A stretch of 64,000 bases of DNA from an uncultured Flavobacteriaceae bacterium (GTDB taxonomy: Bacteria; Bacteroidota; Bacteroidia; Flavobacteriales; Flavobacteriaceae): NCBI GenBank assembly GCA_947500435.1, contig CANMRV010000005.1, positions 124,001 through 188,000 of the forward strand. The letters run 5' to 3'. Shown here piece after piece: positions 54,559-63,872 of this stretch. A program made the translations under genes and the position numbers. Below the pieces are notes generated by a model that did no database searches, was not told where the DNA came from, and saw only the letters and a program-made list of their open reading frames with translations. How positions within the stretch are numbered: the stretch's first letter is position 1; each line of letters begins with the position of its first letter.

Positions 54559-55755
54559 TTAGTTTGCTCCGGTAACAGATTTTACTGTTTCAAATGCTTG
54601 ATGGCTCTGAAGGTTATTTTTCATATAGTCATATCCATTTTCACCCATTTGTAGTCTTAAATCTTCATTATTGTATAGGTGAAGTAAAGCTTCCTTTAAT
54701 TTGGATGTGTTTCCAGCCTCAACCCAAACGCCTGCATTGAGTTTGTCTAGATTACGACCAAAATCCGTGTTGTTGTCGATTGAAGCAAGTATTGGTTTTT
54801 TTGCATTAAAATAGACCAATGATTTAGATGGAATGTTCGGAATTGTAAAATCCTCACTTAAGGATATGAGTCCTACATCGGCTATTTGAAGTACTTTAAA
54901 AAAGTCAATTCTACTCAAATACCCTTCGAGCCTAATATTTTTCAGATTGTTTCTTTCAATGGACTCAGCAAAGTTGTCACGTTCATTACCATCTCCAAAA
55001 ACAATAAAATAAATGTCCTCAATATCTTGGCACTCCTTAGCCAAGGCAACAATGTTTTCTACTTTTTGAGGGATGCCTAAATTGCCTCCAAAAATCACTA
55101 CAAACTTATCCTCTAGCTCATATTTTCTTGCTAATTCGAGGTCTTTGGTGCTTTCAAGTTCACGCAATGGCCCCCAATTCGGAAGAAGATGTAACTTTCT
55201 TTTATCAACAGCGGGGTTATGTTTTGCTACAAAGTCTATATTGCCCTGAGACATACAACCTATATAATCAGATGTCTTGTACAATTTCTTTTCCATATGC
55301 CGAAAATAAGCATGTGCCGGCCCTGTTTTACTCATCATTTTTAAATCGACGGCATTTTGAGGGAAGATGTCCCTTAAAATTAAGTAAACCTTACTATTGT
55401 ATTTAGATTTAAACCAGTTTGCCAACCTACCCAATGTAATAGGAGGGGTGGGTATCACTACTAAATCAAAATTTAAATCGATTTTACTTTTCTTAAGTGT
55501 TTTTTTATACTGATGCGGTAAAAGAATATTTGCAATACCTTTTTGGTATTTACCAACTTTAAAAAGTTTCATGGTGGGTACTCTAAGCACATCGAAACCA
55601 TCTTCTTGCCTTAACCCTATAGCACCGTCTTCTAGAGAAGGGCCAACGATGAGCACCTCATGTCCATTTTCTTTAAACTCAATCATGAGTTCAGTAAACA
55701 TATTGTGATAATCATCCAGGTTTGGCACTGCTAGCCCAAGATAAAGCACTCTCAT
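54559..55755 (-). CDS. WbuB-like GT4 glycosyltransferase (probable L-FucNAc transferase)
   Basis: A 398-residue GT-B glycosyltransferase. Distinctive segments are NMFTELMIEFKENGHEV, PTPPITLG, LRDIFPQNAVDL near residue 127, HLLPNWGP and VIFGGNLGIPQKVENIVALA at the donor-domain start. These are typical of the WbuB group, whose E. coli O26 member transfers L-FucNAc. The neighbouring CapG, CapF and CapE genes make UDP-L-FucNAc, which supports that donor; this part is inference. It lies one base after capG and 27 bases before the sugar transferase gene, so the operon is tight. Confidence 0.8.
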   Translation of the reverse strand: MRVLYLGLAVPNLDDYHNMFTELMIEFKENGHEVLIVGPSLEDGAIGLRQEDGFDVLRVPTMKLFKVGKYQKGIANILLPHQYKKTLKKSKIDLNFDLVVIPTPPITLGRLANWFKSKYNSKVYLILRDIFPQNAVDLKMMSKTGPAHAYFRHMEKKLYKTSDYIGCMSQGNIDFVAKHNPAVDKRKLHLLPNWGPLRELESTKDLELARKYELEDKFVVIFGGNLGIPQKVENIVALAKECQDIEDIYFIVFGDGNERDNFAESIERNNLKNIRLEGYLSRIDFFKVLQIADVGLISLSEDFTIPNIPSKSLVYFNAKKPILASIDNNTDFGRNLDKLNAGVWVEAGNTSKLKEALLHLYNNEDLRLQMGENGYDYMKNNLQSHQAFETVKSVTGAN

Positions 55756-55756
55756 A

Positions 55757-56896
55757 TTATACGGTTTTTGACCAAACTACGCGATTGACATAGTCTACAT
55801 AAGATAGTATGATTCGAACTACTTTTTCACTCACATTGGGCATGGAGTAATCAGCTACGGGTCTAAAGTTGCGTTCCGGATTTCTTTTTTGTACTTCTAA
55901 AGCTTCTAAGGCTTGCATAATCCGCTCTGGATTCATACCTACCATCATTACAGAAGCCTCTTCCATAGCCTCAGGACGTTCATGAGCTTCACGAATATTT
56001 AATGCCCTAAAATTTAGGGTAGATGACTCTTCAGAAATGGTGCCGCTATCAGATAGCACAGCAAAAGAATGGTATTGTAAAGCGTTATAATCGGTAAAAC
56101 CTAGTGGTTTTAGAAACTGGATGTTTTTATGCGTCTTCAGATTTTTTGAATTCAACATATTTCGCGTACGCGGATGCGTTGAAACAATTACTGGATAATC
56201 GTATTTTTCTGCGATTTGGTTGAGTGAAGTAATGAGTCCTTCAAAGTTCTTCGGATTACTAATATTTTCTTCTCTATGGGATGATACAACGAAGTATTTA
56301 CCTTTTTCAAGTTTCAAATCTTCAAGGACTTTAGATACCTCAATTTTAGGTAAAAACTGGTGTAACACCTCGTACATAGGACTTCCCGTTTTAATAATAC
56401 GATCAGCAGGAAGGCCTTCGCGTAATAAATATTCGCGTGCAATATCACTATATGTCAAATTAACATCAGCTACATGATCCACAATTTTACGATTGGTTTC
56501 TTCAGGAACGCGTTGGTCGAAACAACGATTTCCAGCTTCCATGTGAAAAACAGGTATCTTTCTTTTCTTCGCAGGAATTGCGCATAGACACGAATTCGTG
56601 TCCCCTAAAACAAGAAAAGCATCCGGATTTACTTCTTCTAAAAGTGGATCAATCTTGATAAGAATGTTACCCACAGTTTCCGTTGCGTTTTTCCCAGCTG
56701 CATTTAAAAAATGATCAGGTTTGCGAATCCCTAAGTCATCAAAGAATATTTCGTTTAGCTCGTAGTCATAGTTCTGACCCGTGTGTACCAAGGTATGGTC
56801 TATGGCCTCATTGGCATCCAAAGCATTTAAAACACAGGCCAAACGAATTATTTCTGGCCTAGTTCCGACTACGGTAAGTACTTTTAGTTTTTTCAA
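55757..56896 (-). CDS. capG: CapG/FnlC-type UDP-sugar 2-epimerase for L-FucNAc
   Basis: A 379-residue non-hydrolysing UDP-GlcNAc-2-epimerase homologue. Last step of the route: UDP-2-acetamido-2,6-dideoxy-L-talose to UDP-L-FucNAc. The motifs VVGTRPEIIRL, HTGQNYDYELN, HMEAGNRCFDQRVPEETNR and SHREENI are present; the CFDQRVPEE form and LSDSGTISEESS with LNFRALNIREAHERPE distinguish FnlC/CapG from ordinary WecB. The start is TTG at 56896, as no ATG lies upstream before the stop at 56954 and the protein begins at its usual place. One base before the WbuB-like gene, 101 bases after capF. A separate, ordinary WecB lies at 60902. Confidence 0.92.
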   Translation of the reverse strand: MKKLKVLTVVGTRPEIIRLACVLNALDANEAIDHTLVHTGQNYDYELNEIFFDDLGIRKPDHFLNAAGKNATETVGNILIKIDPLLEEVNPDAFLVLGDTNSCLCAIPAKKRKIPVFHMEAGNRCFDQRVPEETNRKIVDHVADVNLTYSDIAREYLLREGLPADRIIKTGSPMYEVLHQFLPKIEVSKVLEDLKLEKGKYFVVSSHREENISNPKNFEGLITSLNQIAEKYDYPVIVSTHPRTRNMLNSKNLKTHKNIQFLKPLGFTDYNALQYHSFAVLSDSGTISEESSTLNFRALNIREAHERPEAMEEASVMMVGMNPERIMQALEALEVQKRNPERNFRPVADYSMPNVSEKVVRIILSYVDYVNRVVWSKTV

Positions 56897-56997
56897 AATA
56901 TATGAATTGGGGTTATTTTTCTTTATAAAGTTATGACTTATTATGTAAGTGTATTACATTTTAAGTTCAACAAACTAACGTTTGCTACTCTAAACTA

Positions 56998-58131
56998 TTA
57001 TACATCCTCAAAATAAGTATCCGCATCTTCAGGATTGTAAGGCTCATTAATCCAAAATAACGTAATGAGCTCTTCGTCTCCGATGTTTTTAATATTATGA
57101 GTGTACCATATTGGCATGTCGACATATGCTGGTTCATTTCCGTCTAACTCATAATTGATTACTTCATCTGTACCGATTTTTCGTAGTTGTATCAATGCTT
57201 TTCCACTGATGACAGCAAAACGCTCAGCTTTTCTTGTGTGAAAATGATTCCCTCGAGTTATTCCGGGTACAGTTGTCGAAAACGAAAATTGGCCGCTAGT
57301 TTGTGTTCTTGCAATTTCGACAAAACTTCCTCTAGGGTCCGTATGTTTTATGAATTTTACAGGATAATGTTCTTGAGGAACATAACAGCGAAATGTATTA
57401 AATAGTGCTTTTTCAAAAGAATCTTCGAGATTGGGGAAAATTCCATTACCCATATAATCTCTCTTAAAGCGATTCAGTAATTCGAGAATACGGGATACTT
57501 TGTTTTTACTAGTAGGTTGAATTTGGACTTCAAAACTGTTTTTGCCAATATTTTCAGCACTCACTTGATTCTTAATAGTCTCAATAAAAATGGCCACTAA
57601 TTCATTTACATAAATTAAACCGACTTCACCATCCTGAATGATAGTGGGTTCTTCACCACGGGCAACCTTATGAGCGAAGGTAGCCACTACCGAATTGTAG
57701 TTTGGTTTTCCAAAGGGACCAAAAACATTAGGAATGGTCAAAGAAGAAAATTTCCCTCCTGTCTCTTCGGACCATTCTGTAAATTTCTCCTTGCCTTCCT
57801 TTTTTGACTTTCCGTATAGGTTATCGCGACTTTCTTGGGAGGAAGATGAAAAAATAATATGGGGAGTTACCGATTTAGATTTACATGCGTTTATCAATGC
57901 TTCAACCAAGGCAATATTCGTGTCGTAAATGACATTCATGTCCTCATGCCGATTCATTGCTGCCAAATGAACAATAGTATCACATTGCTCCACAAAGCTT
58001 CCTAAGGTATTAGCGTCATCAAAATAAGCCCGTTCAAACGGAATTAACTCTACCGTTTCATCGAGTGAAAGGGTTGTGTAAAGGTGATTTCCAACGAAAC
58101 CTGCCTGCCCGGTGATTCCTACTTTTTTCAT
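56998..58131 (-). CDS. capF: CapF/FnlB bifunctional 4-ketoreductase/3-epimerase
   Basis: A 377-residue two-domain enzyme of UDP-L-FucNAc synthesis. The N-terminal SDR half (1-250) has GITGQAGFVGNHLY for NADPH and YGKSKKEGKEKF with the catalytic Tyr and Lys. The C-terminal cupin half (about 255-377) has HYPVKFIKHTDPRGSFVE and a metal-binding GNHFHTRKAERF and performs 3-epimerisation in the S. aureus homologue. It converts the 4-keto CapE product to UDP-L-TalNAc-type sugar. A hairpin repeat lies 10 bases upstream of the ATG. 101 bases separate it from capG and 103 bases from the small cupin gene. Confidence 0.93.
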   Translation of the reverse strand: MKKVGITGQAGFVGNHLYTTLSLDETVELIPFERAYFDDANTLGSFVEQCDTIVHLAAMNRHEDMNVIYDTNIALVEALINACKSKSVTPHIIFSSSSQESRDNLYGKSKKEGKEKFTEWSEETGGKFSSLTIPNVFGPFGKPNYNSVVATFAHKVARGEEPTIIQDGEVGLIYVNELVAIFIETIKNQVSAENIGKNSFEVQIQPTSKNKVSRILELLNRFKRDYMGNGIFPNLEDSFEKALFNTFRCYVPQEHYPVKFIKHTDPRGSFVEIARTQTSGQFSFSTTVPGITRGNHFHTRKAERFAVISGKALIQLRKIGTDEVINYELDGNEPAYVDMPIWYTHNIKNIGDEELITLFWINEPYNPEDADTYFEDV

Positions 58132-58140
58132 TAAAAGTGT

Positions 58141-58171
58141 TTTATTGTCGTTTCCGCGAAGGCGGAAATCT
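58141..58171. repeat. Dispersed palindromic repeat, short form, upstream of capF
   Basis: TTATTGTCGTTTCCGCG and GGCGGAAATCT are the ends of a perfect-looking stem around AA, the short form of the element at 35637-35693. The hairpin stands in the leader of capF, ten bases from its start. Possible roles are transcript pausing, RNA protection or simple spreading DNA. Confidence 0.6.
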
Positions 58172-58234
58172 GTTTTTTCTTAATTTATTTGCCAACTACT
58201 AAAAGGGCAGAATTTATCACTCGTAATATAATTA

Positions 58235-58663
58235 TTACCACTCTGCAGACCAAAATTCGGGAGCAAATCTAAAATCATCATTTTTAGATTCTTCCAAGGA
58301 AAAATCCGAAAATACAATCAGTTTTGAATCTTCCGTGAGTGCTTTGAACGCAGTTGCATAGCCTCCAGAAATTTCTAAAACTGACGGATTTCTAGCTTCT
58401 AGTACAAGCCGTTCTGAGACTATGGTCTGTGAGGGTGAACTAAAATCATCGATTTTAATTAAATTCATTACAAAGCTCCCCGAATTGCAATAAAACCATT
58501 TTTTTTCCTTTTTGTGCGCTTGCCAACCTCTAATAGTATCAGTGTCACTAGGAGATATCTCATACATGCGAACAATCTCGCTCATGTCGAAATCATTAAA
58601 AAAGTTAAGTCCGCCACGTTCGTCTGAAAAATTTGCTCCTTCAATCAGATGGTAAAAAATCAT
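58235..58663 (-). CDS. Small RmlC/WxcM-like cupin protein
   Basis: A 142-residue single cupin domain resembling dTDP-4-dehydrorhamnose 3,5-epimerase/WxcM-like sugar enzymes. Visible segments: NFSDERGGLNFFNDFD, RMYEISPSDTDTIRGWQAHKK, KKWFYCNSGSFVMNLIK, and GGYATAFKAL, with a single His in the QAHKKEK loop. It lies exactly between capE (the start abuts the capE stop with no gap) and capF. CapF already carries a 3-epimerising cupin, so this extra one may be redundant, act on another nucleotide sugar, or assist substrate channelling. Specific reaction not established. Confidence 0.75.
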   Translation of the reverse strand: MIFYHLIEGANFSDERGGLNFFNDFDMSEIVRMYEISPSDTDTIRGWQAHKKEKKWFYCNSGSFVMNLIKIDDFSSPSQTIVSERLVLEARNPSVLEISGGYATAFKALTEDSKLIVFSDFSLEESKNDDFRFAPEFWSAEW

Positions 58664-59668
58664 CTATAGATTTTCTTTGATATAATCTAAACTTAATAAA
58701 GTTTGTTTTAATTCTTCGTCGGTAAGCTGCGTCGTATTGTGCGAATGATAATCTTCAATAGCACTAATATCAGTTTCTCCTTCAGAGAAGTATCTACTAT
58801 AATTTAAATCACGATTATCTGCCGGAATTCTGTAAAATTCCCCCATATCTTCAGCCTTCTGCATTTCTTCACGAGTACACAAGGTTTCATACAATTTCTC
58901 ACCGTGACGGGTTCCAATTATTTTTATATCGTTGTCCGCGTTAAAAATAGACTTAATGGATTTAGCCAAATCTCCGATAGTACTAGCTGGAGCTTTATTC
59001 ACAAAAAGATCTCCTTGATTTCCATGTTCAAAAGCAAATAGCACCAAATCGACTGCATCTTCTAAAGACATTAAAAAACGCGTCATATTCGGATCCGTAA
59101 TAGTCAAAGGGTTCTTCTCTTCAATTTGCTTTACAAACAAAGGAATAACAGAACCTCTTGAAGCCATAACGTTACCGTATCGCGTCAAACAAACAATGGT
59201 ATCATCATTAGGAATATTTCTAGAAGCAGCTACTGCTACTTTTTCCATCAAGGCCTTGCTGATACCCATTGCGTTTATTGGGTAAGCCGCTTTGTCCGTA
59301 CTCAAACAGATGATACGTTTAACCTTGTTGGCAACGGCAGCGTCGATAGTATTCTGTGTACCGAAAACATTTGTTTTGGCCGCTTCAATGGGAAAAAATT
59401 CACAAGATGGTACTTGTTTTAAAGCCGCCGCGTGAAATACATAATCCACTCCGCTCATTGCTCTTGAGATGCTGTTGTAATCGCGTACATCTCCAATATA
59501 GAATTTTATCTTCTCATTCTTGAGCGTATTCCGCATGTCATCCTGCTTCTTTTCATCACGGGAAAAGATGCGTATTTCTTTGATATCAGTTTCTAGAAAA
59601 CGGTTTAGTACAGCATTTCCGAAGGAACCGGTTCCTCCTGTTATAAGTAGTGTTTTGTTTTTGAACAT
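58664..59668 (-). CDS. capE: CapE/FnlA UDP-GlcNAc 4,6-dehydratase (5-epimerising)
   Basis: A 334-residue SDR enzyme, first step from UDP-GlcNAc to UDP-L-FucNAc: 4,6-dehydration with C5 inversion. LLITGGTGSFGNAVLNRFL binds NADP, DVRDYNS and HAAALKQVPSCEFFP follow, and NAMGISKALMEK carries the active-site Lys with Met instead of the usual SDR Tyr, which is the known CapE-type change, not damage. The C-terminus has RHGEKLYETL. Substrates are made in the cytosol. The next gene (small cupin) follows with no gap, and the wecC stop is 22 bases upstream. Membrane-anchored FlaA1 types are longer; this is the soluble short form. Confidence 0.94.
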   Translation of the reverse strand: MFKNKTLLITGGTGSFGNAVLNRFLETDIKEIRIFSRDEKKQDDMRNTLKNEKIKFYIGDVRDYNSISRAMSGVDYVFHAAALKQVPSCEFFPIEAAKTNVFGTQNTIDAAVANKVKRIICLSTDKAAYPINAMGISKALMEKVAVAASRNIPNDDTIVCLTRYGNVMASRGSVIPLFVKQIEEKNPLTITDPNMTRFLMSLEDAVDLVLFAFEHGNQGDLFVNKAPASTIGDLAKSIKSIFNADNDIKIIGTRHGEKLYETLCTREEMQKAEDMGEFYRIPADNRDLNYSRYFSEGETDISAIEDYHSHNTTQLTDEELKQTLLSLDYIKENL

Positions 59669-59690
59669 ACAATTGATTTAAAATTAGATT

Positions 59691-60902
59691 CTACTTAAAT
59701 ACCCCGCAGAAATCCAATAGTACTTTATTGTTATTATTTGGTAATGATTTAAATTCATCGTGCGCTACTAGGAAAACAACTATGTCCGCCTTGTCATAAG
59801 CTGTTTGATACTCTGTAAGCTTAAATACATTATGCTCGGTTATATTGGGTTCAACAATGTAGTATTCTTCATTGTTTGCATTTTGCAAAACCCGTTGCGC
59901 AATGTATTTGGCAGGAGATTCCCTTAAATCATCAATATTTGGTTTAAAGGCTAAGCCCATTAACGCAATTCTAGGTTTTCGCCCATGCTCCAATTCAAAC
60001 TGTAGTTTTGTATTCTGTACTTTTTCTGCACACCAAAATGATTTGTAGTTGTTTACCTCACGTGCGGTTCCAATAATTTTGGATTCCATTGGATAGTCCG
60101 CTACAATAAAATAGGGGTCTACTGCTATGCAATGACCTCCAACGCCACAACCTGGCTGCAAAATGTTAACTCTTGGGTGTTTGTTCGCTAAATTTATAAG
60201 TTCCCAAACATTAATATCCGCTTTATCACATATGAGCGAAAGTTCGTTAGCGAAGGCAATCTGAACATCTCGCGAAGAATTTTCTACTAGTTTGCACATT
60301 TCCGCAGTTCTCGCGTTGGTTTTGTGCAAGTCCCCTTTTACATATTTAGCATAAAAAGCCGTTGCTTTATCTGTTGATTCGGCATCTACGCCTCCGATAA
60401 CACGATCATTGTGAACCAACTCATACATCACATTTCCTGGCAATACGCGCTCTGGGCAATATGCAATATGTAAATTACCAGTTAACTCAGGGCGTTGCTC
60501 ATAAATGTAATTCATCATCTTTTCGGTAGTACCTATAGGAGATGTAGATTCAATAATGTACATATCCCCATTCTTCAGCAGTGGCAATATTGCCGTAGTT
60601 GCTGCAAGCACAAATGAGATGTCGGGTTCATTTTTATCTTTAAACGGAGTGGGAACTACAATAAGGTAAGTGTTTGCCTCAACAGGTTTGGTTGAAGCTT
60701 TTAAATACCCTCCAGCTACTGCTTTAGCCACAGATTTATCTAAGGAAGGTTCAACAATATGTATTTCACCTTTGTTGATAGTGTCTACCACATGCTGGTT
60801 GATATCGACACCATGTACATAAGTTCCGCCTTCTGCAATCAGGGCGGCTGTAGGTAGGCCGATATAGCCCAGACCAATCATTACTACTTCAGGGTTGTTC
60901 AT
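59691..60902 (-). CDS. wecC: UDP-N-acetyl-D-mannosamine dehydrogenase
   Basis: A 403-residue NAD-dependent dehydrogenase that oxidises UDP-ManNAc to UDP-ManNAcA in two steps. The N-terminal GLGYIGLPTAALIAEGG binds NAD, ESTSPIGTTEKM and AYCPERVLPG follow, and the catalytic Cys lies in GCGVGGHCIAVDPYF. LMGLAFKPNIDDLRESPA is the C-terminal domain mark. The stop is 22 bases before capE. Its ATG overlaps the wecB stop by one base (TAATG-like), which couples the pair and fits the epimerase-dehydrogenase route. Product is a building block of capsule or O-antigen. Confidence 0.95.
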   Translation of the reverse strand: MNNPEVVMIGLGYIGLPTAALIAEGGTYVHGVDINQHVVDTINKGEIHIVEPSLDKSVAKAVAGGYLKASTKPVEANTYLIVVPTPFKDKNEPDISFVLAATTAILPLLKNGDMYIIESTSPIGTTEKMMNYIYEQRPELTGNLHIAYCPERVLPGNVMYELVHNDRVIGGVDAESTDKATAFYAKYVKGDLHKTNARTAEMCKLVENSSRDVQIAFANELSLICDKADINVWELINLANKHPRVNILQPGCGVGGHCIAVDPYFIVADYPMESKIIGTAREVNNYKSFWCAEKVQNTKLQFELEHGRKPRIALMGLAFKPNIDDLRESPAKYIAQRVLQNANNEEYYIVEPNITEHNVFKLTEYQTAYDKADIVVFLVAHDEFKSLPNNNNKVLLDFCGVFK

Positions 60903-62023
60903 TAATCTAAATTTTCAATAAATTCAACAATTCGATTACAAGCCTTTCCATCACCATAAGGGTTATGCAACTTGCTCATTGTTTTATATAGTTCTTCGTT
61001 TTCCAAAAGGTTTTTTGCCTCTTTAACAATTTTTTCTTTATCCGTGCCTACTAAAATCACAGTTCCCGCATCAACAGCTTCAGGTCTTTCCGTAGTATCA
61101 CGCATAACTAAAACTGGCTTACCTAAACTAGGAGCTTCTTCTTGTACACCTCCACTATCGGTAATCACAAGTTCCGCTTTGTTCATTAACCAAACGAATG
61201 CCGGGTAGGCTAGGGGAGCTATAAGTTTGACATTATCTTGTTCACCCAAAATTTCGTAAACCGGTTTTTGAACCTTAGGATTGAGATGTACAGGATATAT
61301 AATCTGCACATTTTCAATTGATTCACCAATTTCTTTCAAGGCTTCGCAAATATTAATAAATCCTTGACCGTGATTTTCACGACGATGACCTGTAACTAAA
61401 ATGGTACGTTTCGTAAAGTCTACAGTTTTTTGAAGCATTTCTACTTCTTCATCTTGCATGGTATCCACTTTTGATACGCTTTCAAAAAGAGCATCAATTA
61501 CAGTGTTTCCGGTAATTAAAATACTGTCTTCTTTTATCCCTTCCCTTCTTAGATTGTCAAAAGAAGTCTGTGTGGGAGCAAAATGATAATCTGCAATATG
61601 ACCGGTTATGGTTCTATTGATTTCTTCTGGAAAAGGTGCTTTTTTGTCGAAGGTTCGTAAACCCGCTTCTACATGGCATACTTTAGCTCCAGAATAAAAG
61701 GAAGCAATACTTGCGGCCATAGTTGTTGTCGTATCACCATGAACATAGGTATAGTCTGGTTGAAATTCTTCAAGAACGGGATGTAGTTCAGTTATAATAG
61801 CAGCAGTCAATCCGTAGAGATTTTGACCTGGTTTCATGAGGTTCAAATCATAATCAGGTTTGATTTCAAAAAAATCAAGTACTTGATCAAGCATTTCCCT
61901 GTGTTGTGCCGTAACACAAACTTTGGTTTCAAAAGCAGGATTTTTCAAAAAGGCTTTTACCAACGGAGCCATTTTTATGGCTTCGGGCCGAGTTCCAAAT
62001 ATGATTAGGTTCTTTTTTTTCAA
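60902..62023 (-). CDS. wecB: UDP-N-acetylglucosamine 2-epimerase (non-hydrolysing)
   Basis: A 373-residue GT-B-fold enzyme that interconverts UDP-GlcNAc and UDP-ManNAc. [84 protein letters not shown] and RPEAVDAGT are the intact family motifs; allosteric-site residues in ordinary WecB are kept. It supplies WecC, to which it is coupled by a one-base overlap. Two enzymes with the same fold are in the operon: this one for ManNAc, and CapG at 55757 for L-FucNAc. Confidence 0.96.
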   Translation of the reverse strand: MKKKNLIIFGTRPEAIKMAPLVKAFLKNPAFETKVCVTAQHREMLDQVLDFFEIKPDYDLNLMKPGQNLYGLTAAIITELHPVLEEFQPDYTYVHGDTTTTMAASIASFYSGAKVCHVEAGLRTFDKKAPFPEEINRTITGHIADYHFAPTQTSFDNLRREGIKEDSILITGNTVIDALFESVSKVDTMQDEEVEMLQKTVDFTKRTILVTGHRRENHGQGFINICEALKEIGESIENVQIIYPVHLNPKVQKPVYEILGEQDNVKLIAPLAYPAFVWLMNKAELVITDSGGVQEEAPSLGKPVLVMRDTTERPEAVDAGTVILVGTDKEKIVKEAKNLLENEELYKTMSKLHNPYGDGKACNRIVEFIENLD

Positions 62024-62060
62024 GATTGTGGTATTAGGTATTAGTATTACTTTTTAAGTT

Positions 62061-62705
62061 TTACGAGGAAGCCGGAAAATAAGCACTTAATTTTTCCAAA
62101 GTTAAATCAGGATCTCTAAAGAATTCAATATGTTCGGTGATTTTTTCATTGCTAAAATCCCACCATTTTATTTCTAAAAGCCTAGAAATCATTTCTTCGC
62201 TAAATCTATATTTGATAACTTTTGCAGGAACACCCCCGGCAATTGCATAGGCAGGAACATCTTTTGTAACAATTGCTCCAGTTGCAATTACGGCCCCGTC
62301 ACCAATGGTAACTCCGTCCATAACTGTACAATTTCGTCCAATCCACACATCATTTCCGACTTTGATTGTTAGTCCCTCCTTGAAATCGATTGGTTTTACC
62401 CATTCGTTTGACATGTTGTTGTTCTTATAGAAGATAGACTGTGTAGATGCATAATTTAAGGGATGTCTTCCCAACCCCATTATTGTTCCGATGCCGATGG
62501 CCGAAAAATTACCCACCGTTACTCTAGCGAATTGGCAAAAGGCATTCACACGAGTATATTTACCGATATGCGATTGATGCAGTTTGGCAAATCGTCTTAT
62601 TTCCGAAAATTTGGTAAAAGAGCTTCCAGAATCCCAATATGCTAAAGGAGATACCGCTTTATGTGTCAATTTTTTCAAAGAAAAAACAGATTTTATGTAA
62701 CTCAT
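62061..62705 (-). CDS. CatB-related hexapeptide O-acetyltransferase
   Basis: A 214-residue left-handed beta-helix acetyltransferase of the XAT/CatB group. Hexapeptide repeats fill about 45-175 (for example VGNDVWIGRNCTVMDGVTIG and GAVIATGAIVTKDVPAYAIAGG). The catalytic-type His lies in GLGRHPLNYASTQS, followed by the loop that reaches the neighbouring subunit in the trimer; GGVPAKVIKYRF is the usual end. It probably acetylates a hydroxyl on a sugar of the glycan from acetyl-CoA. The group is also known for drug acetylation, but the operon points to polysaccharide decoration. 37 bases separate it from wecB. Confidence 0.88.
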   Translation of the reverse strand: MSYIKSVFSLKKLTHKAVSPLAYWDSGSSFTKFSEIRRFAKLHQSHIGKYTRVNAFCQFARVTVGNFSAIGIGTIMGLGRHPLNYASTQSIFYKNNNMSNEWVKPIDFKEGLTIKVGNDVWIGRNCTVMDGVTIGDGAVIATGAIVTKDVPAYAIAGGVPAKVIKYRFSEEMISRLLEIKWWDFSNEKITEHIEFFRDPDLTLEKLSAYFPASS

Positions 62706-62734
62706 ATTTTAAACTTATTCTTAAGTATAACTCT

Positions 62735-63802
62735 TTATTTTAAGGTATAGTGTACGGCGTCAATAAAACCGTTAGCCATATTTTGAGGAGTTCTCTGGGT
62801 ATTATAAAAATGTTTAGCTTTTTGCCCCATTTCAAGGTATTTTTCACGGTTCTGAGCTACATCCACTAAAATTTCCACAAGTTCAGAATCTTCATTGAAA
62901 AGAATCCCGTTTTCGCCATCAATTATATTCAAGCGTTCGCCACCAGTAATAGCATTCTTATGCGTAACAAAAGGAACACCATAACCAAAACTTTTTAATA
63001 CGGAAAGGCCTGCCTGCCCTGGCGATAGACATACAATGGAAGAGGTGAACATTTTAGCCAGTATTGACTCTTCATAGATAGCACCATGAAGTATAATATT
63101 ATCTTGGTTGTCAGTACTCTCTATCCATTGTGCAATGGTATCATATTCCTCACCTTTACCAACTATTTGAAGCTTCGGCAGTTTGTCAGTAAGTCGCTTG
63201 GCTTGTTCATAGGCCTCTAGGAGTTCAAAGATTTTTTTTACTTTATATAAGGTTCCAACAAACAACAAATCTTTCCTTGAAGTACTGTCCTCATCATATT
63301 CATTAACTTTCACTGTGTTAGGCATTACAAAAAGTTTAGATTCGGGAAAACCATTTTTGACATATTTATCCTTAACATATTGCGTATAAAATATCATGGC
63401 ATCACTTCGACGGGCCCAGTAATTTCTGACTTTGTTCATTATTGTTGGAGTGTCGAAGTCACTGGTGTAGCTCGCTCTAACACCGATTCCCCAGAAAATA
63501 AGTTTGAACTTTCGCTTTCTGGAAAGTACAAGTTTGAAAAATGACATGTTTTGCAAATAAAACATACACACAACAACATCTTGTTTTTTTACTACCTCTT
63601 TAAATGCTGAGTCATAGAAGGTAAAGGGACCGATTTTTTTGAAATCAAGGATAATTTCAGTGAAATTATTACTGCTATCATCGAATTTTTGTGCAGAATG
63701 AGCAACTGTCAAATCAATATCCTCTTGATTACCAATGATATTCAAAATCGGAATGCGATAATTCTGAAGTTTGTAGGTTATAAAGAGTATCTTTTTTTTC
63801 AT
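62735..63802 (-). CDS. GT4-family glycosyltransferase
   Basis: A 355-residue GT-B glycosyltransferase. KKKILFITYKLQNYRIPIL starts the acceptor domain, KLIFWGIGVRASYTSD lies at its middle, LLFVGTLYKVKKIFELLEAYE starts the donor domain, and SIVCLSPGQAGLSVLKSFGYG stands where the E-x7-E motif normally is; the first Glu is replaced in this variant. The donor cannot be told. It follows a gene entering from the right edge and precedes the acetyltransferase gene by 29 bases, thus part of the same operon. Confidence 0.85.
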   Translation of the reverse strand: MKKKILFITYKLQNYRIPILNIIGNQEDIDLTVAHSAQKFDDSSNNFTEIILDFKKIGPFTFYDSAFKEVVKKQDVVVCMFYLQNMSFFKLVLSRKRKFKLIFWGIGVRASYTSDFDTPTIMNKVRNYWARRSDAMIFYTQYVKDKYVKNGFPESKLFVMPNTVKVNEYDEDSTSRKDLLFVGTLYKVKKIFELLEAYEQAKRLTDKLPKLQIVGKGEEYDTIAQWIESTDNQDNIILHGAIYEESILAKMFTSSIVCLSPGQAGLSVLKSFGYGVPFVTHKNAITGGERLNIIDGENGILFNEDSELVEILVDVAQNREKYLEMGQKAKHFYNTQRTPQNMANGFIDAVHYTLK

Positions 63803-63872
63803 CTATTGAGATTGTAATTTTGTTCTATTCTGAAATCATAATAGTACCGCACAAGGAATATTGATTTTCGAT

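Noticed and set aside
56940..56965. ATGTAA/TTACAT hairpin between capF and capG as a terminator
   Set aside because: Six AT-rich base pairs without a T run; the operon is expected to continue through it.
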